NCBI GenBank assembly: GCA_009783465.1
Contig: WRDM01000021.1
Location: forward strand, 1 to 44,019
Source: Phycisphaerae bacterium
GTDB taxonomy: Bacteria; Planctomycetota; Phycisphaerae; SM23-33
DNA length: 44,019 bases
Direction: 5' to 3'
Positions 30,601 to 39,673 of this stretch are shown piece by piece. Under the pieces are notes generated by a model, which made no database searches, was not told the DNA's origin, and saw only the letters and a program-made list of their open reading frames with translations. Position numbers and translations under genes: made by a program. Numbering within the stretch: position 1 is the stretch's first letter; every line of letters starts with the position of its first letter.

Positions 30601-33040
30601 GATCGACGGCGAAAGCGGCAAGGTCGAAAAAGAATTTCCGCTCCATCAGCCGGGGCCCATCGCGATCAAAGGCGGCGAACTTTTCGTCACCAGCGGCCGC
30701 GATCTTGTGAAAATCAACCCCGCCGACGGCGCGGTCACGACGCTCGTCGCGGGCGACCTCGTCAAGCCGCAGGCGATGGCCATCGACAAGGCCGGGCTGG
30801 TCTACGTCTACGACGTCGCGCTCGACCGCCGAAACATCCGCGTGTACGACGTCGCCAAAAAGCAAATGGTCCGCACCATTGGCACGCCGGGCGGATACGT
30901 CGCCGGCGCGTGGGACCCCACGCGGCTGCACGATATCTCCGCCCTGGTGATCGACGCCAAAGACCAGCTCTGGGCGGTCGATCAGACGTACTTCCCCAAG
31001 CGCGTCAGCCTGTGGACGACCGACGGCCAGTGGCAAAAAGATTTCCTGGGCAACACCTGCTACGGCGGCGCGGGCATCCTCGACCGCCACGACAAGAGCC
31101 GCCTCTACTACGGCCCGCTGGAATTCGCCATCGACTGGAAGACCGGCCGTTCCACGCTGAAAAATTTCACCTGGATGGGCCCAACCCCCGCCGGCGACGT
31201 GCCGGTCGAAGTCAACGGGCGACGCTACATGACCACCCGCTGGGAAGGCGGCCGGGCGTGGCAGGGCGTGGGTATCGTCTACCTCCACGAGAAAGACCAA
31301 CTCAAGCTCGCCGCCGCCGTCGGACGCGCCGAGTCCTTCGCGCCGCTGGCCGACCCGGATTTACAGGGCGAACTCATGCCCAAGCTCGCCGGCAAAACGA
31401 TGGCCGACGTCAACGTCATCTGGTCCGACCTCAACGGCGACGGCCTCGTGCAGGCCGACGAAGTGACCTTCATCCCTCGTCAGCCCAACGACCGCGAAAT
31501 CGGCGTGACCGGCTTCAACAACGACCTCGGCGTCCAGCAGGGCGTCATCCGCTACAGCGTCACGAAATTCCTTCCCTCCGGCGTGCCCGTCTACGAGGCG
31601 AAAACCTTCCCCGACATCCAAGGCCTGACGCTCTACCGCATGGACGACGGCAATTTCCACACGCTCGGCAGCAAGTCCGTCGAAGCCCTCATGACGCCCG
31701 AAGGCCAAACCCTCTGGACCTATCCCGCCGAAGGTTGGACCACGCACGGCTATGCCGAGGCGGGGCCGTACTCGCCGGGGCAGATCGTCGCGCAGTTTTT
31801 CATGGCCGGTCACGACAAGGCCCACGCGGGCGACCTGGGCGAGTTTTTCGTCATCAACACCAACATGGGCAGTTGGAATCTCTGGACCGCCGACGGCATG
31901 CTCGCGAGTTGGATCTTCAACGATCAGCGAAATCCGGGCCTGCGAAACTGGAACATGCCCGAGCACGATCGCGGCATGAAGATGGATGACGTCACGATCG
32001 GGCAGGAGCATTTCAACGCGTATTTCTGCCGCACGGCTGACAACCGCTACTACGCGGTGGCGGGGCACAACCACGTGAGTGTCGTGGAAGTGTTGGGCAT
32101 GGACAAATTCAAGCGGCTTGCGGGCACGATCGAGGTTACGCCCGAAGCGGTGAATAAAACGGCCGCGTGGGAGGCGTCGCGGCAGAAGGAGCAGTTGTAC
32201 GACCGCACGCCGGTGATCGAGTGTTTCAAGGTTCGGCAGGCGCCTCGGCTGGACGGCGACGGATCGGACTTCGTTTCGCCGGCGGTGGAGTTCGGGGCGC
32301 GGCGCGACGGGCAGTTGTCGCGTGGCGCGTCGGTCCGCATCGCGTGGGACGACACGAATCTGTACCTGTACTTCCAGGTGGCCGGCCTGGGGCCGATGCG
32401 GAATTCCGGAGAGCAGATGGATCGGCTCTTCAAGACCGGGGCGGCCGTCGATCTGCACATCGGCGTCGACGCGGCCGCCGACCCCGCCCGCGCGACGCCC
32501 GTCGCGGGTGACAAACGACTGCTCATGACCTTCCTCAACAACGGGAGAAAACCGGTGGCCGTATTGTACGACGCCGTCGTGCCCGGCACGCCCGCCGACG
32601 CGGCGTGGAAGGCCGTCAGCCCCATCAGCAGCGTCTCCTTCGACCGTGTGCGTGTGCTCGAGACCGCCAAACTCGTCCTCCGCGACGGCGGCGACCGCTA
32701 CACCGTCGGCGCGAGCATCCCGCTGAGCGAACTGGGCCTCAAGCCGGCCGAGAACATGCGTCTCAAACTCGACTGGGGCGCGATCCTCACCGACTCCAAC
32801 GGTAACAGCGTGATGCGGCGGTCGTACTGGGCCAACCAGGCGACGTCGATCATCGCCGACGTGCCCAGCGAAGCCCGCCTCCACCCCGATCTGTGGGGCT
32901 GGGCGCTCTTCCACGAATCCGCCCGTCGCGACGCCGCCACCATGAGCGACATGATCGGCGACGACGGAAAACTCAACGCCCCCGGCGCCGTCGACGACCC
33001 GCTGCTGAAGGACTTTCGCGACGAGTTGCGGGAAAAATAG
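27647..33040 (+). CDS. Giant exported multidomain protein (FlgD-like, NHL propeller, CBM9-like)
   Basis: A 1797-residue exported protein without a recognised catalytic domain. The signal peptide is residues 1-27, with likely cleavage after VRA. Two discoidin-like segments (about 30-360 and 620-950) contain repeated TWKQPQII or TWDQPQTL strands. A FlgD-type Ig domain (DFDGTVTAVINDAQGRRVRN, then LGTYEW) is near 370-440. NHL/beta-propeller repeats (AMAIDKAGLVYVYD, ALVIDAKDQLWAVD) follow, then a calcium-loop-like DLNGDGLVQADE. A CBM9-like end starts near RQAPRLDGDG and has RIAWDDTNLYLYF. The start has GAGG six bases upstream; the longer frame from 27569 lacks a signal. It probably binds glycans at the surface. 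No sorting tail is seen. Confidence 0.82.
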   Translation: MYAHTRWVAVLLLAAVVVTVGLGVRAAEDFSLLPATPDVKPQPARAAATADNLDLKASGIYRGDAFQAVTDTDLRGLLGLPGVRPLDWRLNEELRQVKETPTAFVVAFRSPVGVGAIQFAGTPTVVKLLKDGASPDPAKADAWQALEIDKRQSGAFTVALPAGTTTGAVMFLDESGSDHARLGLAKIFAQRLHNVTPDALAYAESEYVAYSPFGPPFTHRAAIVTSGDWGHWQNTGLDPRGRMPRAPVSDINPSWFMLTWKQPQIISSFWLGDNFEQLTVQYYSGPESINPRAGTDREWRLIRQEITPAAGGHFVTLAQPITTRGLRINILKTSHGPIARLNGAHVFVDLGKDPTPPAAAAASANEPPPVRAAYAYDFDGTVTAVINDAQGRRVRNLFAREALTAGPHELAWDLKDEAGNTVPLGTYEWKTLAGPVLGLRYEMTVYPNVSENSPDNPPWHTSMSGPGGWLADHSPNRSGAASGDFVFFGAPVAESGVSMAVCDLTGKKLWAVPSFAGFTGAYVLAADSKTVFVLADAENVAEQYRIDATSELLWAVDIASREVRDLARLEPSNTRKRGATGMAAADNKLFIAVGAEDDWLATSASPSDVDIEKCFPRYAAQRKPRYPMEIVPNPRNDFMRLFRLTDKPPGAEGLSILETTPGKSGRRHLMLAFDKPVPIGSVILPVAMDPGVKVTLSVPKADAPYPPNPGDSRLWVPFEVQPEKPWDVAVAPKDCVARALRVTFTRGDDDLFTDSEESAADEYSTDFSGSSEDGLEFTTDKPSVDLAGDIWAGKLEGLKIVGRRFENVARSAKITVNSGQIGPDGVWDAQRTNPVTRRDPGIYCMTWDQPQTLRGLAIKELDGLRAEIDVFTGEGDPDLAADNGWQHVRSYTQPLRSLYMGRANPNARYVDGYVDFGAEIATRAVRIRVVAPILNLDGEAALRWDIERGKVDPTRCRLFGVAAMKYLGGEASAAADPLTYHRIEMIDGESGKVEKEFPLHQPGPIAIKGGELFVTSGRDLVKINPADGAVTTLVAGDLVKPQAMAIDKAGLVYVYDVALDRRNIRVYDVAKKQMVRTIGTPGGYVAGAWDPTRLHDISALVIDAKDQLWAVDQTYFPKRVSLWTTDGQWQKDFLGNTCYGGAGILDRHDKSRLYYGPLEFAIDWKTGRSTLKNFTWMGPTPAGDVPVEVNGRRYMTTRWEGGRAWQGVGIVYLHEKDQLKLAAAVGRAESFAPLADPDLQGELMPKLAGKTMADVNVIWSDLNGDGLVQADEVTFIPRQPNDREIGVTGFNNDLGVQQGVIRYSVTKFLPSGVPVYEAKTFPDIQGLTLYRMDDGNFHTLGSKSVEALMTPEGQTLWTYPAEGWTTHGYAEAGPYSPGQIVAQFFMAGHDKAHAGDLGEFFVINTNMGSWNLWTADGMLASWIFNDQRNPGLRNWNMPEHDRGMKMDDVTIGQEHFNAYFCRTADNRYYAVAGHNHVSVVEVLGMDKFKRLAGTIEVTPEAVNKTAAWEASRQKEQLYDRTPVIECFKVRQAPRLDGDGSDFVSPAVEFGARRDGQLSRGASVRIAWDDTNLYLYFQVAGLGPMRNSGEQMDRLFKTGAAVDLHIGVDAAADPARATPVAGDKRLLMTFLNNGRKPVAVLYDAVVPGTPADAAWKAVSPISSVSFDRVRVLETAKLVLRDGGDRYTVGASIPLSELGLKPAENMRLKLDWGAILTDSNGNSVMRRSYWANQATSIIADVPSEARLHPDLWGWALFHESARRDAATMSDMIGDDGKLNAPGAVDDPLLKDFRDELREK

Positions 33041-33084
33041 GCGTTGGGATTCGCGGTGTGTGGGTGAATGGGAGACGTGGGTTC

Positions 33085-33332
33085 GAGGGAAACAGAGCCA
33101 CCAGCCACCAGCCACTAGCCACCAGGGCTTGCGAGACGCGGCGGTGAAATCAAGCCTCGCTGTGGCGAGAGAAGTCCCGGTGCTTCGCGGACACGAAGAG
33201 CAAGGCGGATAATTTGCTTTTTGAGTCAGCGAAGCATCGAGACCTCTCTCTCGGACAAACGGAACGTTTTTACATTTGCGCACCGAAAACCCTGGTGGCT
33301 TGTGGCTGGTGGCTAGTGGCTCTGATTCCCTC
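33085..33332. repeat. Tandem-heptamer hairpin (AGCCACC/AGCCACT arms)
   Basis: Left arm AGCCACC, AGCCACC, AGCCACT, AGCCACC; the right arm is GGTGGCT, TGTGGCT, GGTGGCT, AGTGGCT. Outer pairs GAGGGAAACAGAGCC and GGCTCTGATTCCCTC close it. The core shares GCTTCGCGGACACGA and GTCAGCGAAGCATCGAGA words with the 9788 element. It fills most of the 378-base gap before glnN. Confidence 0.9.
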
Positions 33333-33418
33333 GTCTTCGCGGTCTGTTTTCACCGTCGAGCACACGAAACCCGCGTTTGCGATTGCTTTTTCCATGCCAT
33401 GTGCATAAACAAGGGCTT

Positions 33419-35659
33419 ATGAGAATGAATGCGATGAATGTGCGGCAGGCGGCGGTGGACAGTATCATCAACTACAGGCCGGCCGGCGGAAAAGTGAATT
33501 ACGTGACCAAGCCGTTCTGCGACGTGTACGGCGAGCACGTCTTCAGCGAGCGTGTGCAGCGCGAGCGGCTGCCCGCGCCCATTTTCGACGCCCTGCAAAA
33601 GACCATCAAGGCCGGCGAGGAACTCGACTCCGCTATCGCCGATGCCGTCGCGGTGGCGATGAAAGACTGGGCCATCGAACACGGCGCGACGCACTTTTGT
33701 CACTGGTTCCTGCCCATGACAGGCCTGACGGCGGAGAAGCACGACAGCTTCATCACACCCACGCCCGACGGCTGCGCGCTGGCGGAATTCAGCGGGAAAA
33801 ACCTCGTCCGCGGCGAGGGCGACGCCTCCAGCCTGCCCTCGGGCGGACTCCGCGCCACCTTCGAAGCCCGCGGCTACACCGCCTGGGATCCGTCGAGTCC
33901 GGCCTTCATTCTCGACAATCCCAACGGCGCGACGCTCGTCATTCCGACCATGTTCATCAGTTGGACCGGCGACGCGCTCGACAAAAAAACGCCCCTGCTC
34001 CGCTCGATGGAGGCCCTCAACAAGCAGGCCCTTCGCGTGCTGAGGCTCTTCGGCAACACCACCGCCAAACGCGTGCTCACCACGCTGGGCGCGGAGCAGG
34101 AATACTTCCTCATCGACAAACACTTTTTCTTCGCCCGCCCGGACCTGCTCACCTGTGGCCGCACGCTGCTGGGCGCGCGGCCGCCGAAGGGGCAGGAGTT
34201 GGGCGACCAGTATTTCGGCGCGATCCCCGAGCGGGTGCTGGCGTTCATGGCCGAGATGGAATATGAATTGATGCGGTTGGGCGTGCCCGTGAAAACCCGC
34301 CACAACGAGGCCGCGCCGGGACAGTACGAAATCGCGCCGCTGTTCGAAACCGCCAACCTCGCCACCGACCACCAGATGGTCGTGATGGAGGCGCTCAAGC
34401 GCGTGGCCGACCACTACGGCATGACCTGCCTGCTGCACGAAAAACCGTTCGCGGGCGTCAACGGATCGGGCAAGCACAATAACTGGTCGATGATGACCGA
34501 CGAGGGCGAGAATCTGCTCAACCCCGGCGACACGCCCCACGCCAACGCGCAGTTCCTGACGTTCTGCGCCGCCGTCTGCCGGGCCGTGTTTATCTATGCG
34601 GGCCTGCTGCGGCTCTCCGTCGCGTCGGCCAGCAACGACCATCGCCTCGGCGCCGCCGAGGCCCCGCCGGCCGTCATCAGCGTCTTCCTCGGCGAGCAGC
34701 TCCACGACGTCATGATGCAACTGGAGACCGGCTCGGCCAAGCGTTCCAAAAAACGCAGCGACATCCAGGTGGGCATCAACTTCCTGCCGAAACTTCCCCG
34801 CGACGCCGGCGACCGCAACCGCACCAGCCCGTTCGCCTTCACCGGAAACAAATTCGAATTCCGCGCCGTCGGGTCCAATCAGTCCGTCGCCGAGCCGACG
34901 ACCGTCCTCAACACCATCGTGGCCGAGAGCCTGGATTTCGTCGCCGGCGAGTTGGAGAAGGCCCTGGGCGCCGGCAAGGAGTTCAACCAGGCCTTGCAGA
35001 CGCTGCTGGCGAAAATGGTGCACGAATTCAAGCCTATCCTGTTCGAGGGCGACAACTACTGTCAGGAGTGGCATGCCGAGGCCGCCCGCCGAGGCCTGCC
35101 CAACTACCGCAACAGCGTCGACGCGTTCGACCTGATGACGACGCCCCAGAGCGTCAGTCTGTTCACGAAATATCATGTCTACTCCGAGCGGGAACTGCAC
35201 AGCCGCCAGGAGATCATGCTCAACAAATACATCCAGGACGTGAACATCGAGGCCCAGACGCAGGCCCTGATGGCCCGGACGATGCTGCTGCCGGCGGTGT
35301 TGCGGTTCCAGTCGGAGGTGGCCGGGGCGATCCTGAGTGCCAAGGCCGCCGCGGGTATCGAGGACGCCGAACAGGCCTCGCTGTTGAAGGAGTTGGTCGC
35401 CGCCGCCGCCGCCCTGCGGGCCGCCACGCGGGCGCTCGACCACGCCGTCGCCAGCCAGCCCAACGACAAGGCGGAATACAAAACGTCGGAAAACGGCAAC
35501 GCCGAACACCGCCGCGCCACCGCCCACGCACGCTACATGCGCGACACCATCCTGCCCGCCATGACCGACGTGCGAACGGCGGCCGACAAACTGGAAACCC
35601 TCGTCGACGACGCCCACTGGCCACTGCCAACCTACCGCGAAATGTGGTTCATGCGGTAG
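33419..35659 (+). CDS. glnN: Glutamine synthetase type III
   Basis: Makes glutamine from glutamate, ammonia and ATP; cytoplasmic dodecamer. It has 746 residues, the size of the GlnN/GSIII class rather than of GlnA. Family marks are [47 protein letters not shown] (metal and glutamate site), [18 protein letters not shown] and the late [15 protein letters not shown] stretch around [18 protein letters not shown]. The start at 33419 has AAGGG a few bases upstream; starts at 33425 and 33434 are also possible. It is transcribed alone. A tandem-repeat hairpin lies before it and a single GC-rich palindrome just after the stop. Neither a glnB nor an ammonium transporter gene is in the window. Confidence 0.95.
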   Translation: MRMNAMNVRQAAVDSIINYRPAGGKVNYVTKPFCDVYGEHVFSERVQRERLPAPIFDALQKTIKAGEELDSAIADAVAVAMKDWAIEHGATHFCHWFLPMTGLTAEKHDSFITPTPDGCALAEFSGKNLVRGEGDASSLPSGGLRATFEARGYTAWDPSSPAFILDNPNGATLVIPTMFISWTGDALDKKTPLLRSMEALNKQALRVLRLFGNTTAKRVLTTLGAEQEYFLIDKHFFFARPDLLTCGRTLLGARPPKGQELGDQYFGAIPERVLAFMAEMEYELMRLGVPVKTRHNEAAPGQYEIAPLFETANLATDHQMVVMEALKRVADHYGMTCLLHEKPFAGVNGSGKHNNWSMMTDEGENLLNPGDTPHANAQFLTFCAAVCRAVFIYAGLLRLSVASASNDHRLGAAEAPPAVISVFLGEQLHDVMMQLETGSAKRSKKRSDIQVGINFLPKLPRDAGDRNRTSPFAFTGNKFEFRAVGSNQSVAEPTTVLNTIVAESLDFVAGELEKALGAGKEFNQALQTLLAKMVHEFKPILFEGDNYCQEWHAEAARRGLPNYRNSVDAFDLMTTPQSVSLFTKYHVYSERELHSRQEIMLNKYIQDVNIEAQTQALMARTMLLPAVLRFQSEVAGAILSAKAAAGIEDAEQASLLKELVAAAAALRAATRALDHAVASQPNDKAEYKTSENGNAEHRRATAHARYMRDTILPAMTDVRTAADKLETLVDDAHWPLPTYREMWFMR

Positions 35660-35668
35660 GCCATGCAA

Positions 35669-35696
35669 CGTGACGCGGGCGTCTGGCCCGCGTGGC
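35669..35696. repeat. Single REP-like palindrome after glnN
   Basis: CGTGACGCGGGCGTCTGGCC then CGCGTGGC, nine bases after the glnN stop. It is the solitary form of the element that is doubled at 25481-25669 and inserted in ahbD. Confidence 0.8.
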
Positions 35697-35832
35697 GGCG
35701 AACGATGTGGCGAGTTGGCTTGCCGTTTTGCGCCGCAGGATATTGAAGACAACAACATGGGCCTTTCCGCGCGAGGTCGGGGAGGTTGACCGGTGTGTCC
35801 TCAACGTGGAAGTCTGGAGAGCGGAAAATTCT

Positions 35833-35865
35833 GCGACAGTACCGCGGTCGTGGCGGTACCGTCGC
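35833..35865 (+). promoter_or_regulatory. Leader hairpin before the ATP synthase operon
   Basis: GCGACAGTACCGC and GCGGTACCGTCGC pair in 12 of 13 positions around the seven-base loop GGTCGTG. It lies 37 bases before the proposed start of the first operon gene, in the likely leader. There is no T-run, so it is not a simple terminator. A role in attenuation, processing or protein binding is possible. Confidence 0.6.
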
Positions 35866-35902
35866 GATGGCGATGGTGCTACGCTCCATGGGAGGTACGA
35901 CA

Positions 35903-36412
35903 TTGGATAGTCACTCACAACAATATTCATCGAATAGCCCATCGAAAAACTATTCACTACAAATCCGCCTGGGCCGGACGTTGGCGTGGGTGTTCGCCGC
36001 GCCGGTGTTGGCGGGGTTGGGCGGCGGCGCGGTGACGTGGTGGCAGGCAGGCGCCGACGGGGTGTGGGCGCAGGCGGCGGCGTTTGCGGTGGCGGCGGGG
36101 TTGGCGATGACGAGTGTTTTCGGATTGCGATGGCTGGCCGGGCGGGCGGCGAGGAAGCCGGGGACGAACGTAGCCTTTGTCGTCGCACAGGCGTTCATGT
36201 ATGGCGGCATGGCGCGGATCATGTTTCTCGTGCTCATCGGCCTGGCGGTCTGGTACGCGGCGAGTCTGGCGACGACGCCGTTCTTTATCTGGCTGGCGAC
36301 ATTCGGATTTCTCACGCTGATCGGCGAAAGCATCGCCTTGACACGGTGGATGAAATCGAGTACAAAACCGGGCGATCAGCGACAGGCGACAAGCGACAAG
36401 CGACGAGAGTAG
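35903..36412 (+). CDS. AtpI-like ATP synthase assembly/ion-channel protein
   Basis: A 169-residue membrane protein at the head of the ATP synthase operon, the position of atpI. Four hydrophobic helices are visible: LAWVFAAPVLAGLGGGAVTWW, a second around AAAFAVAAGLAMTSVFGLRW, then MYGGMARIMFLVLIGLAVWY and FFIWLATFGFLTLIGESIAL. AtpI proteins help assemble the c-ring or admit magnesium; identity here rests on place and topology. The start is uncertain: TTG 35903 is preferred, because GGGAGGT lies seven bases before it, but ATG 35888 is possible. The final residues (DKRRE) are encoded by the left arm of the following tandem-repeat hairpin. Confidence 0.72.
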   Translation: MDSHSQQYSSNSPSKNYSLQIRLGRTLAWVFAAPVLAGLGGGAVTWWQAGADGVWAQAAAFAVAAGLAMTSVFGLRWLAGRAARKPGTNVAFVVAQAFMYGGMARIMFLVLIGLAVWYAASLATTPFFIWLATFGFLTLIGESIALTRWMKSSTKPGDQRQATSDKRRE

Positions 36413-36509
36413 GGAAACCTTGGCTTTCAAAGCGGTCGTGTTGTATGAAAACGAGGAATACGCCAGGCGTTGCCTTCTCTTGTCGCTTGTCACGGGTCGC
36501 TTGTTGCTG
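36377..36509. repeat. Tandem-heptamer hairpin (CGACAAG arms), atpI-like/atpB junction
   Basis: Left arm AGCGACAGGCGACAAGCGAC then AAGCGACGAG, units of seven bases. The right arm is TTGTCGCTTGTCACGGGTCG then CTTGTTGCT. The left arm covers the 3' end and stop codon region of the AtpI-like gene. Confidence 0.87.
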
Positions 36510-36543
36510 CTGTATTTATTGAACGTTTTTGTTGAGTGTTGCG

Positions 36544-37455
36544 GTGTCATCGGACGGTTACAATCTGATCGATCACATAACGGATCACCCCTGGGCGGGC
36601 TGCCAGTGGGTCGATGCGTTGTCGCTGCCGGCGCCGTTTAACACCATTACGTGGATGTCCAGCGGCATCGCGTCGATGATCCTGGTGGCCGGGCTGCTGA
36701 TGCTGGTGCTGCCCCGCCTGGCTCGCCGTAAAGGCGACGTGCCCACCGGCGGCAAGAACGTCCTCGAAATCCTCGTGGTGTTCATCCGCGATATGGTCGC
36801 CAGGCCCGCCCTGAAGGACAAGGCCGACCACTTCCTGCCCTTCCTCCTGACGCAGTTCGTGTTCTTCCTGGGCATGAACCTGCTGGGCATGATTCCGCTG
36901 ATGGCGGTCACCAGCGCGGTGGGCTACAACAACAATCTGTATCCGGTCGGGTTCACCGCCACGAGCATTCTCACCGTCACGGGCGCGCAGGCGGCGTTGG
37001 TGCTGGTGATTATTGTCGTGTACAGTCTGTCCGCTCAGGCGAAGAATTATCGAGCCCATCATGGCGGCGGAGCGGTGGCGGCGTGGCTGCTCAGCCCGAT
37101 CCTGTTCATCAAGAGCCTCGTGCCGACAATGCCAGGCCTGGTGGGCGTGCTGCTTTGGCCGATGCTGATGGTGATCGAGGTGATGAGCCTGATCTCGAAG
37201 TGCTTTGCGCTGATGATTCGTATTTTCGCGAACATGCTGGCCGGGCACAGCCTGCTGGCGGCGTTCATGATGTTCATCATGGCCGCGGGGCTTGGATGGG
37301 AGACGCTGTTGCGGTCGCTGGCGATTGACGCCTTGAGCATCACCGCCAGCGTGGCGTTCAGCCTGCTGGAACTGATGGTGGCAACGCTTCAGGCGTACAT
37401 CTTCACGTTCCTGACGGCAATTTTCATCGGGCTGTATACGGAGCCGAGCCACTAA
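36544..37455 (+). CDS. atpB: ATP synthase F0 subunit a
   Basis: Membrane subunit that forms the two half-channels for ions next to the c-ring. It has 303 residues. The essential Arg is in ALMIRIFANMLAGHSLL. Further family marks are FLLTQFVFFLGMNLLGMIP and a final helix with LLELMVATLQAYIFTFLTAIFIGLY. About six membrane helices are visible. There is no clear ribosome site: GTG 36544 gives a normal start, and TTG 36529 or 36532 are also in frame. The upstream junction holds a tandem-repeat hairpin, and the next one starts two bases after the stop. Confidence 0.93.
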   Translation: MSSDGYNLIDHITDHPWAGCQWVDALSLPAPFNTITWMSSGIASMILVAGLLMLVLPRLARRKGDVPTGGKNVLEILVVFIRDMVARPALKDKADHFLPFLLTQFVFFLGMNLLGMIPLMAVTSAVGYNNNLYPVGFTATSILTVTGAQAALVLVIIVVYSLSAQAKNYRAHHGGGAVAAWLLSPILFIKSLVPTMPGLVGVLLWPMLMVIEVMSLISKCFALMIRIFANMLAGHSLLAAFMMFIMAAGLGWETLLRSLAIDALSITASVAFSLLELMVATLQAYIFTFLTAIFIGLYTEPSH

Positions 37456-37457
37456 CG

Positions 37458-37667
37458 GCAGCCAGTAGCCATCAGCCAGTAGCCAATAGGTACGAGGCAC
37501 GGCGGTGGCGAAGGCAGAAGAGACAAAGGCGACGAGTTGGTCTGAATAGGCCGCATGTGGCGTAAATGACGAAAACGCCGGTGGTGATTTGTCATGCCGG
37601 CAGTGTAGTTTTGTCTGTGACTGGTTTTGCCGTACCTGATGGCTACTGGCTATTGGCTACTGGCTTT
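37458..37667. repeat. Tandem-heptamer hairpin (AGCCAGT/AGCCAAT arms), atpB/atpE junction
   Basis: Left arm AGCCAGT, AGCCATC, AGCCAGT, AGCCAAT, AGGTACG; the right arm is CGTACCTGATGGCTACTGGC then TATTGGCTACTGGCT. The core has GACGAAAACGCCGGTGGTG followed by ATTTGTCATGCCGGCAGTG, which is conserved at three other junctions of the operon. Confidence 0.94.
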
Positions 37668-37676
37668 TTCGGATAG

Positions 37677-38075
<399 letters not shown>

Positions 38076-38145
38076 GGCCGAGGCTAGGTACCCCCGGCGT
38101 GGCGCGTCGGTGAATAGTCGCGGCTTGTCCGAGGGAAGCATAGTA

Positions 38146-38186
38146 AGTTAACAGGTTGACTAGTTAACCTGTTAACCTGTTAACTA
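38146..38186. repeat. Tandem-octamer palindrome (GTTAACCT arms), atpE/atpF junction
   Basis: AGTTAACAGGTTGACTAGTT pairs with AACCTGTTAACCTGTTAACT. The right side shows GTTAACCT units in tandem. The following AACGTTCCCGCGAACAGG resembles the words after the 22776 element. It is the shortest element in the operon. Confidence 0.85.
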
Positions 38187-38262
38187 AAACGTTCCCGCGA
38201 ACAGGCGATGTGACTTTACCGACGAGCCTCGCAGCGCAGCGTGTACGTGTGGAGTAGCAACG

Positions 38263-38847
38263 ATGATTCCGAAACAATACATTGCGGTGCTGGCCTTGCT
38301 GCTGGCGTTCGCCTTGCCGGCGGCCGCTGGCGGCGGCGGTGGCGGCGATGGCCTGTACATTGGCGACATCGGACAGGCGATTGCCTCGCTGATCATTTTC
38401 GGCCTGCTGCTGCTGGTGCTCGGCAAGTGGGCGTGGAAGCCGATCATCGCCCAACTCCAGCGCCGCGAACAGCGAATCGCCGAAACGATCAAGAACGCCG
38501 AGGATCGGCAAGCCCAGGCCGACGCGCTGCTGGAAGAGTACCGCCAGAAACTCGCCGCCGCCGACGCGGAGGTCGCCGACGTGCTGGCCTCGGCCCGCAA
38601 GGACGCCGCCGCCGCCCGCGAGCAGATCCTCCAGGCCGCCCGTGCCGAGGCCGGGCGAATCGCCGAACAGTCCACCACGGAAATCGAACAGGCCAAGAGT
38701 GTCGCCATCCGCGACCTCTACGAACAGGCCGCCGTGCTGGCCACCGATGTCGCCGGAAAAATCATCCGCAAACAGCTTAAGCCCGACGACCAGAAACAAA
38801 TGCTCCAGGACGCGCTGGCGGAGATCAAACAGAGAGCTGGGAAGTAG
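38263..38847 (+). CDS. atpF: ATP synthase F0 subunit b
   Basis: Stator subunit, 194 residues. It begins with an extra signal-like segment (IAVLALLLAFALPAAA) and a run of six Gly. The usual membrane helix follows (ASLIIFGLLLLVLGKWAWKP), then a long charged coiled coil rich in Ala, Glu, Arg and Gln (about 60-165), and an end like IIRKQLKPDDQKQMLQDAL. The extra N-terminal segment may be cleaved. GGAG lies about eight bases upstream of the ATG. A tandem-repeat hairpin starts directly at the stop. Confidence 0.93.
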   Translation: MIPKQYIAVLALLLAFALPAAAGGGGGGDGLYIGDIGQAIASLIIFGLLLLVLGKWAWKPIIAQLQRREQRIAETIKNAEDRQAQADALLEEYRQKLAAADAEVADVLASARKDAAAAREQILQAARAEAGRIAEQSTTEIEQAKSVAIRDLYEQAAVLATDVAGKIIRKQLKPDDQKQMLQDALAEIKQRAGK

Positions 38848-39052
38848 TCACAAGCCACTAGCCACAAGGTAAGGAACACCGACGGTGAAGGCGAGGCGGC
38901 GATGGCGAAGCGGAAAATGAATGGACTCGGATTTTGATGCGTGCGGCGCGACTAACGAAGAACGCAGGTGACGATTTGTCACACCGGCAGTGTGATCTCG
39001 TTGGTGACAGACGAGCTATACCTGGTGGCTTGTGGCTAGTGGCTTGTGGCTT
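38848..39052. repeat. Tandem-heptamer hairpin (AGCCACT/AGCCACA arms), atpF/atpH junction
   Basis: Left arm CACAAGCCACTAGCCACAAG; right arm CTGGTGGCTTGTGGCTAGTG then GCTTGTGGCT. The core GGTGACGATTTGTCACACCG followed by GCAGTGTG is conserved with 37458, 39666 and 41581. Its arms are of the CCACT/CCACA type, as in 41581. Confidence 0.93.
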
Positions 39053-39088
39053 CGTTCCCACGAGGCCGTCGTTTGTCTACGATTGATT

Positions 39089-39673
39089 ATGAACATGGAC
39101 ATCAACGCCCGACATGAAACCGTCCTCGATCCGACCGTGCTGCGGTTGGGGGATTTGTATGCGCAGGCGTTGCTGGAGAGCTTGCCCGCCGCCCAGGCCG
39201 ACGCGGTGGCGGATGAACTGGACGCGCTCGAAGGCGCGATGGACACGGTGCCTGGGGCGCGCGACCTGCTGCTGGGCTTCCTGGGTCGTAGCGAGGACCG
39301 CACGCGTCGGCTGGAGCGGGTATTCGCCGGCCGAGTGAGCGAGCGCGTCGAGGCGTTGCTTGGCGTGCTGGAGCGTCACGGTCGTCTGACGGTGCTGCCG
39401 GCGGTGATTCGGAGTTTCCGCCGCCGGCTGAACGACAAAATGGGCCGTGTCGCGATGACGCTGACGACGGCGGTGCCTCTGGACGCCGCCGAATTGGCCG
39501 AGATCCGCGCGAGTCTGGCCGCCAGCCTGGGCGTCGAGCCGATGCTCCAGACCCGCGTGGACGAAACCCTCATCGGCGGCGCGGTCCTCCGTGTCGGCGA
39601 CCAGGTGTTCGATTCGAGCGTGAAAAATCAGTTGGAGCAACTGCGGAAGAATATCGCGAGGAAAAGCCAGTAG
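39089..39673 (+). CDS. atpH: ATP synthase F1 subunit delta
   Basis: Peripheral stalk subunit that links b to the alpha3-beta3 head. It has 194 residues. The helical N-terminal domain contains LRLGDLYAQALLESLP and the C-terminal part has the family stretch VAMTLTTAVPLDAAELAEIRASL, then DETLIGGAVLRVGDQVFDSSVKNQL. The start is ATG 39089 or 39095; no strong ribosome site. The longer frame from 39032 runs into the hairpin before it and is rejected. The stop codon TAG is itself part of the first AGCCAGTAGCC words of the next hairpin. Confidence 0.93.
   Translation: MNMDINARHETVLDPTVLRLGDLYAQALLESLPAAQADAVADELDALEGAMDTVPGARDLLLGFLGRSEDRTRRLERVFAGRVSERVEALLGVLERHGRLTVLPAVIRSFRRRLNDKMGRVAMTLTTAVPLDAAELAEIRASLAASLGVEPMLQTRVDETLIGGAVLRVGDQVFDSSVKNQLEQLRKNIARKSQ

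Noticed and set aside
27680..31300. A 1206-codon open frame on the minus strand
   Set aside because: It is the antisense shadow of the giant exported protein in GC-rich DNA. It has no ribosome site, and its composition is Arg/His/Val-rich with no domain.
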